Assembly (NCBI GenBank): GCA_963669155.1
Contig: OZ022587.1
Span: 1,443,808-1,507,807 of the forward strand
DNA length: 64,000 nt
Origin: Arbacia lixula
Lineage: Eukaryota; Echinodermata; Echinoidea; Arbacioida; Arbaciidae
Direction: 5' to 3'
This document shows, in pieces, positions 63,901-64,000 of this stretch. Both the position numbers and the translations under genes were made by a program. How positions within the stretch are numbered: position 1 is the first letter of the stretch; the number at the start of each line of letters is the position of its first letter. Under the pieces are notes generated by a model, which was given only the letters and a program-made list of their open reading frames with translations, was not told where the DNA came from and ran no database searches.

Positions 63901-63950
63901 AAAGCTCAGCACGCAGCCAGCAGAAAGCAAAGAGGGACAGAAGGTACTAA
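34386..63950 (+). CDS. MRE11: MRE11 double-strand-break repair nuclease gene (18 coding exons)
   Basis: MRE11 is the nuclease subunit of the MRE11-RAD50-NBS1 complex, a manganese-dependent 3'-5' exonuclease and endonuclease that senses and resects DNA breaks in the nucleus. The exons join in phase to 2076 coding bases (691 residues; human is about 708). Catalytic and metal-binding residues are all present: D34 and H36 (LVATDCHVG), D74 ([10 protein letters not shown]), N142 and H143 (SIHGNHDDP), H231 (VIHQN), H259 and H261 (WGHEHEC). Each is offset by exactly 14 from human. A capping domain, the RAD50-binding helices, a Gly-Arg-rich segment (about 570-607) and a DDDPF C-terminus follow. The 5' UTR begins at or before 34386 after an acceptor-like ttattgcag. 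Many boundaries carry tandem arrays, described separately. Coding exons are listed individually. Confidence 0.95.
34438..34490 (+). CDS. MRE11: MRE11 coding exon 1
   Basis: ATG at 34438 in context gaccatggctg, then acidic [17 protein letters not shown]. Donor gtaagg, phase 2 out. This is the only ATG upstream that joins in phase to the phosphodiesterase domain. 34386-34437 is 5' UTR after a probable acceptor. Confidence 0.8.
34614..35179 (+). repeat. Boundary array: exon 2 acceptor, 148-bp unit, about 4 copies
   Basis: Units start at 34614, 34759, 34907 and 35055 with ctctaacagtagatgg. The spacings are 145, 148 and 148. Each holds about 50 bp of intron end, an acceptor (AG at 34665, 34813, 34961, 35109) and the first 70 bp of exon 2, including the catalytic Asp-x-His codons. 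In the first three copies the exon piece runs into tcgccatagtg and no donor follows. Only the last continues into true exon 2. A weaker remnant (gctgacagggctgaaag) lies at 34563. Confidence 0.95.
35110..35251 (+). CDS. MRE11: MRE11 exon 2 (motif I)
   Basis: 142 bp, residues 18-65, acceptor tgctaacag, donor gtgagt. Encodes [16 protein letters not shown] with metal ligands D34 and H36, then [13 protein letters not shown]. This is the only one of the four tandem copies that extends into a complete exon with donor. Confidence 0.95.
35379..35608 (+). repeat. Dispersed repeat with hammerhead-like motif, copy 2
   Basis: A near-copy of 26168-26388, located in MRE11 intron 2. It has a short insertion (gagcagatttc) relative to copy 1. 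Its hammerhead-like segment 35488-35526 keeps CAC, CTGACGA, GAAAC and GTG, but helix II is weaker and GTC is GTT. Confidence 0.75.
36162..36509 (+). repeat. Boundary array: exon 3 acceptor, 87-bp unit, 4 copies
   Basis: Units start at 36162, 36249, 36336 and 36423 (gatgtttaataaagac or gaatgtttaataaagac). Each has the pyrimidine tract, ccctgtag acceptor and the first 27 bp of exon 3 (gttgacatggtgctgcttgg...). The first three exon pieces run into ctgaatgtttaa, so they stop. The fourth continues as exon 3. The antisense open frame over this array is a by-product of an 87-bp unit being a multiple of three. Confidence 0.95.
36483..36643 (+). CDS. MRE11: MRE11 exon 3 (motif II)
   Basis: 161 bp, residues 66-119, phase 0 in and 2 out, donor gtaagg. 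Encodes [20 protein letters not shown] with metal ligand D74, then [20 protein letters not shown]. Confidence 0.95.
36621..37003 (+). repeat. Decayed boundary duplications: exon 3 donor
   Basis: The end of exon 3 (agcgtcaacttcgctgccag, ccc, gtaaggcc) recurs in degenerate form at about 36730-36755 (agcatcaacttgctgccaac), 36802-36835 (retaining cccgtaaggcc exactly) and 36977-37003 (agcatgaacttcactgtcag). Between them lie ataatgatgat-rich spacers. It appears to be an older array of the same kind as the intact ones. Confidence 0.6.
37064..37151 (+). CDS. MRE11: MRE11 exon 4 (motif III)
   Basis: 88 bp, residues 119-148, acceptor tgtgtgcag, donor gtgagg. Encodes [18 protein letters not shown] with N142 and H143 of the phosphodiesterase GNHD motif. 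Confidence 0.95.
37479..38069 (+). repeat. Boundary array: exon 5 acceptor, 114-bp unit, 5 copies
   Basis: The acceptor-plus-exon start ctgggcaacctatgtg occurs at 37565, 37679, 37793, 37907 and 38021, spaced exactly 114. Each copy carries the pyrimidine tract ccctctctctcctgctgacc, AG and 49 bp of exon 5. In the first four it runs into atctattga, giving an in-frame stop. The fifth continues as the true exon. Confidence 0.95.
38021..38162 (+). CDS. MRE11: MRE11 exon 5
   Basis: 142 bp, residues 149-196, phase 0 in and 1 out. Encodes [18 protein letters not shown] and [18 protein letters not shown], matching the human segment after GNHDDPTG. Flanked by tandem arrays on both sides, each including part of the exon. 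Confidence 0.95.
38157..38825 (+). repeat. Boundary array: exon 5 donor, 54-bp unit, about 12 copies
   Basis: The unit starts at the last bases of exon 5 (gattag) with donor gtgagg, then aaggaagagtgggcatgg and a ttcaataaggtgcgtg block. First starts are 38157, 38211 and 38265. Many copies keep a usable-looking taggtgagg donor, others have taggtgaag. Reading from the exon into the unit meets TAA in the first copy. The long antisense open frame here exists because 54 is a multiple of three. Confidence 0.95.
39320..39366 (+). repeat. Short tandem repeat at exon 6 acceptor
   Basis: ttgacggtgact-type 12-bp units, about four copies, run directly into the cttgacag acceptor of exon 6. Confidence 0.7.
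39367..39481 (+). CDS. MRE11: MRE11 exon 6 (His ligand 231)
   Basis: 115 bp, residues 196-234, phase 1 in and 2 out, donor gtaagc. Encodes [20 protein letters not shown] and [10 protein letters not shown] with metal ligand H231. Confidence 0.95.
39482..39570 (+). repeat. 14-bp tandem repeat starting at exon 6 donor
   Basis: catagcattgccag-type units, five or six, begin within the donor itself (gtaagcatag). Confidence 0.75.
39746..39966. mobile_element. 221-bp MITE with about 22-bp terminal inverted repeats
   Basis: tgtataagctgttatttt(c)gcg at the left is inverted at the right (cgcaaaaataacagcttata-ca). The interior is made of cgcgaattt and gcgaaaat blocks. It lies in MRE11 intron 6 and is non-coding. 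Confidence 0.85.
40014..40199 (+). CDS. MRE11: MRE11 exon 7 (GHEH motif)
   Basis: 186 bp, residues 234-296, phase 2/2. Encodes [20 protein letters not shown] with metal ligands H259 and H261, then [18 protein letters not shown], both strongly conserved in MRE11. Acceptor gtggttcag, donor gtaagt. Confidence 0.97.
40639..40804 (+). CDS. MRE11: MRE11 exon 8 (capping domain)
   Basis: 166 bp, residues 296-351, acceptor gcttgtag, donor gtgagc. Encodes [20 protein letters not shown] and VRPFYIKDI. It begins the DNA-binding capping domain. Confidence 0.95.
40776..40939 (+). repeat. Decayed boundary duplications: exon 8 donor
   Basis: The exon 8 end (caaggtcacagagaaggtca, ttgcattctgcactgaaaag) recurs at 40824-40847, at 40861-40901 (caaggtcatacagaag, ttgccttctgcactaaaagg, still followed by gt) and weakly at 40915-40939. 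Confidence 0.65.
41208..41288 (+). CDS. MRE11: MRE11 exon 9
   Basis: 81 bp, residues 352-378, phase 0/0, acceptor cctcttgcag, donor gtcagt. Encodes [12 protein letters not shown] and [10 protein letters not shown], matching the human QPEKPLVRLR region. Confidence 0.93.
41666..41740 (+). repeat. Dispersed short repeat, copy 1 (pairs with 45596)
   Basis: cagcagatt...gagttg and aggctcagtga are shared with 45596-45665. A partial degenerate match of about 70 bp, origin unknown. Confidence 0.4.
42119..42245 (+). CDS. MRE11: MRE11 exon 10
   Basis: 127 bp, residues 379-421, phase 0 in and 1 out, acceptor ctgttgtag, donor gtgaga. Encodes [20 protein letters not shown] and [10 protein letters not shown], matching human [23 protein letters not shown]. 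Confidence 0.95.
42295..44023 (+). repeat. Boundary array: exon 11 acceptor, 97-bp unit, 15 copies
   Basis: The acceptor-plus-exon start ttag|acaccaagccagg is found at 42370, 42467, 42837, 42934 (variant), then every 97 bp from 43031 to 44001. Each unit has TTG-rich intron, a ttacta-tgttgtt segment, AG and 23 bp of exon 11. All but the last then read gggagtgttg instead of cgggacatcc. A non-repeat insertion of roughly 270 bp (about 42510-42780) interrupts the array. The many staggered open frames here are repeat artefacts. Confidence 0.95.
42510..42780. repeat. Insertion splitting the exon 11 array
   Basis: Not related to the 97-bp unit. It ends in tatcttgtatcttgtatctt, like the tail of a short retroposon. 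Identity unknown. Confidence 0.45.
44001..44104 (+). CDS. MRE11: MRE11 exon 11
   Basis: 104 bp, residues 421-455, phase 1 in and 0 out, donor gtcagt. Encodes [20 protein letters not shown] then [15 protein letters not shown], matching human RVEDLVKQYF. It is the fifteenth and only full-length exon copy in the array. Confidence 0.95.
44952..45119 (+). CDS. MRE11: MRE11 exon 12 (RAD50-binding helices)
   Basis: 168 bp, residues 456-511, phase 0/0, acceptor cattatcag, donor gtcagt. Encodes [20 protein letters not shown] and [14 protein letters not shown], matching the human helices after the capping domain that contact RAD50. Confidence 0.95.
45596..45665 (+). repeat. Dispersed short repeat, copy 2
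   Basis: Partner of 41666-41740. An open frame through it is not in the MRE11 phase and is not called as an exon. Confidence 0.4.
46172..46237 (+). CDS. MRE11: MRE11 exon 13
   Basis: 66 bp, residues 512-533, phase 0/0, acceptor ctcctcccag, donor gtgaga. Encodes [20 protein letters not shown] then KQ. This region is poorly conserved in MRE11. The assignment rests on phase, strong splice sites and a loose match to the charged stretch after EEDEVREA in vertebrates. Confidence 0.8.
46722..46875 (+). CDS. MRE11: MRE11 exon 14 (start of Gly-Arg-rich segment)
   Basis: 154 bp, residues 534-585, phase 0 in and 1 out, acceptor tgactgctcag, donor gtgagt. Encodes acidic [12 protein letters not shown] followed by [19 protein letters not shown]. 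The GAR motif in vertebrate MRE11 is arginine-methylated by PRMT1 and aids DNA binding. The same role here is inference. Confidence 0.93.
47109..47257 (+). CDS. MRE11: MRE11 exon 15 (GAR end, Ser-rich)
   Basis: 149 bp, residues 585-634, phase 1 in and 0 out, acceptor ttttgacag, donor gtaaca. Encodes [20 protein letters not shown], then [16 protein letters not shown] and KPADLAFE. Confidence 0.9.
47234..47705 (+). repeat. Boundary array: exon 15 donor, 72-bp unit, 7 copies
   Basis: The exon end gag|gtaacaag at 47255 recurs every 72 bp (47327, 47399, 47471, 47543, 47615, 47687). The unit contains the last 24 bp of exon 15 (aagc-tgc-gagcttgcctt-gag). The donor is intact in copies 1-3, altered to gatgtaac in copy 4, to gatataac in 5-6 and to gagatagc in 7, so it decays with distance. 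The antisense open frame is an artefact of the period. Confidence 0.95.
47955..48740. mobile_element. piggyBac-like MITE with G/C hairpin ends, copy 1
   Basis: TTAA at both ends (47955-47958, 48737-48740). The terminal inverted repeat starts CCCTAATACTCCCGGGG and is perfect at the right end. Subterminally, each end has a G-run, the palindrome core ccattatgg or ccataatgg, then a C-run (47972-48004; 48667-48697). TTAA target plus CCCT-type ends is the piggyBac signature. The interior (778 bp) has no transposase. It lies in MRE11 intron 15. Confidence 0.8.
49373..49437 (+). CDS. MRE11: MRE11 exon 16
   Basis: 65 bp, residues 635-656, phase 0 in and 2 out, acceptor ctgatttcag, donor gtaagt. Encodes [20 protein letters not shown]. 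Fits the Ser/acidic C-terminal region. Confidence 0.85.
50313..50349 (+). CDS. MRE11: MRE11 exon 17
   Basis: 37 bp, residues 656-668, phase 2 in and 0 out, acceptor tatcttacag, donor gtgagt. Encodes [13 protein letters not shown], comparable to NYSEVIEVDESD in human. Confidence 0.8.
50654..51418. mobile_element. piggyBac-like MITE with G/C hairpin ends, copy 2
   Basis: TTAA at 50654-50657 and 51415-51418. Ends CCCTAA-x-GGCCGGG at both sides. G-run, ggttgaatcaacc palindrome and C-run lie near both ends (50671-50701; 51352-51374). It shares subterminal gatggccgagatctca and internal acaaagaaatacataagaaa with copy 1, but the palindrome core differs. It lies in MRE11 intron 17. Confidence 0.8.
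51635..52158. repeat. 48-bp minisatellite, 11 copies, alternating variants
   Basis: The unit is cctagtctaactgggcgttt plus ggagagcaagtattgactt. Copies mostly alternate between aggggtagt and tgaggtagt endings, so the array grew largely as 96-bp dimers. No splice site is involved. Confidence 0.9.
52318..52790. repeat. Imperfect tandem repeats with caccttgaattacataac
   Basis: About five copies (near 52318, 52382, 52612, 52675, 52740) sharing ttacataacactttggagtg and aagtgggtaccagggtgc, with longer spacers also duplicated (gaactctggtagaattagg). Confidence 0.7.
52999..53229 (+). pseudogene. C-terminal fragment of a LINE ORF2
   Basis: Encodes [20 protein letters not shown] and [19 protein letters not shown], the C-terminal signature found in many LINE endonuclease-reverse transcriptases (a different clade from the two CR1/L2-like copies). 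Only this tail remains. It ends at TGA 53227-53229. The first codon of the open frame is TTG, so this is not a start. Confidence 0.8.
54010..54293 (+). repeat. Long pyrimidine tract
   Basis: About 280 bp almost purely C/T (ctctctc-rich) on the plus strand, ending in ttcctgtcag. Could act as an exceptional polypyrimidine tract for an acceptor at 54293. Confidence 0.8.
54294..54335 (+). CDS. Possible alternative MRE11 terminal exon
   Basis: After cttcctgtcag, phase 0 (matching exon 17's end) gives [13 protein letters not shown] and stop TGA 54333-54335. AATAAA lies at 54386-54391. It would replace the acidic DDDPF tail with a basic one. Seen in sequence only. It could be chance. Confidence 0.25.
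   Translation, partial: DYKKKNSRTVTTV
54581..55470. repeat. 52-bp satellite, 17 copies, each a hairpin
   Basis: Units of taccacagcctgtcacatac then catagagctata, ttaagacac, tatagctctatg. The 12-bp arms catagagctata and tatagctctatg are perfect inverted repeats. The first unit (54581) has 58 bp; the next sixteen are exactly 52. Differences are few (ctgtgac for ctgtcac, actgtag for actatag, taaaac for taagac). Confidence 0.95.
57180..57560. repeat. Locally duplicated dispersed-repeat fragments
   Basis: gatataactaattgtcatgg with a following aaggaa-cag-gcttgt segment occurs at about 57249 and 57345. attcaattcaattcaattta and catttcatttatttaacca flank them. Possibly tails of retroposons in minus orientation. 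Confidence 0.4.
57690..58016. repeat. Two-copy local duplication
   Basis: gcaacatgtgaccttttgtc and actagtaata occur at about 57860 and 57967; gaagcattg-aaaagga and ggccttttg-agaaaagtgg occur at about 57697 and 57909. Confidence 0.65.
59300..59362. repeat. Short tandem repeat catgtcacatgaccgg
   Basis: Three to four units of about 16 bp. Confidence 0.75.
60634..60972 (+). repeat. Purine-only (GA)n tract
   Basis: About 340 bp of almost uninterrupted A/G (gagaga with ggggg and gatgg blocks). Open frames on both strands here encode only Arg-Glu or Ser-Leu-Pro runs and are not genes. Capable of triplex/H-DNA structure in principle. Confidence 0.9.
61330..61497. repeat. Two-copy tandem repeat of about 85 bp
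   Basis: aggcaggagggaattaatag and gggatagagcatag recur in order. Confidence 0.7.
62664..62872 (+). repeat. Second purine-rich tract (GGGAGA)n
   Basis: G-rich purine sequence with gggggagatggacggagag-type repeats and a long G-run near 62670-62690. Confidence 0.85.
63879..63950 (+). CDS. MRE11: MRE11 exon 18 (C-terminus)
   Basis: 72 bp including stop TAA 63948-63950, phase 0 in, acceptor tttgtgttcag. Encodes [20 protein letters not shown] then RRY. The DDDPF plus basic end matches the human DDDDDPFMNTSSLRRNRR tail. The acceptor is 13.5 kb after exon 17. An unseen small exon between them is possible, but none is needed for phase. Confidence 0.9.
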   Translation, partial: DDDPFTMQSSARSQQKAKRDRRY

Positions 63951-64000
63951 CATCTCACCAAGCCCTAGACACATGTTCTAATGGACTCAACAGAAGAGAA

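Overview
This is eukaryotic, intron-rich, AT-rich nuclear DNA from an invertebrate, most likely an invertebrate deuterostome. An amphioxus-like cephalochordate is my first guess, not a proven assignment. The grounds are a metazoan MRE11 gene, an LRR-ZU5-UPA-death-domain gene of the kind expanded in amphioxus and sea urchins, CR1/L2-type LINEs with (ATT)n tails, Tc1 and MITE families, and dense minisatellites. No bacterial features, rRNA or tRNA genes were recognised.

Layout. 1-590: nothing recognised. 591-741: a GC-rich 3-copy minisatellite. 850-3097: a broken CR1/L2-like LINE. 3358-15819 (+): the 3' part of a gene read as eight phase-consistent exons encoding LRR, ZU5, UPA and death domains (540 residues in the window; the 5' part lies outside or was not found). 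A second broken LINE sits inside it on the minus strand (8705-10690). 15820-17270: intergenic. 17270-24260: a block of nested duplications (order A-B-A-C-a-B-A-C). 24870-25955 (-): a frameshifted Tc1-like transposase. 26168-34385: foldback elements, microsatellites and one dispersed repeat, with no gene recognised.

34386-63950 (+): a complete-looking MRE11 gene. Eighteen coding exons keep phase and give 691 residues. Every metal-binding phosphodiesterase residue is present at a constant offset of 14 from human numbering. The last intron is about 13.5 kb and full of satellites and low-complexity DNA.

Most interesting signal: at least six MRE11 exon-intron boundaries are the seed of a tandem array whose unit contains the splice site plus a piece of the exon (exon 2, 3, 5 and 11 acceptors; exon 5 and 15 donors). 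Decayed versions occur at the exon 3 and 8 donors, and short ones flank exon 6. The gene therefore presents rows of decoy splice sites next to the real ones. I recall a boundary-spanning minisatellite class called 'mirage' in amphioxus Adh, but could not check it. Other notable items: two TTAA-flanked piggyBac-like MITEs with G-run/palindrome/C-run hairpins at both ends, a dispersed repeat carrying a hammerhead-ribozyme-like motif, and a 17-copy 52-bp satellite in which each unit is a hairpin.
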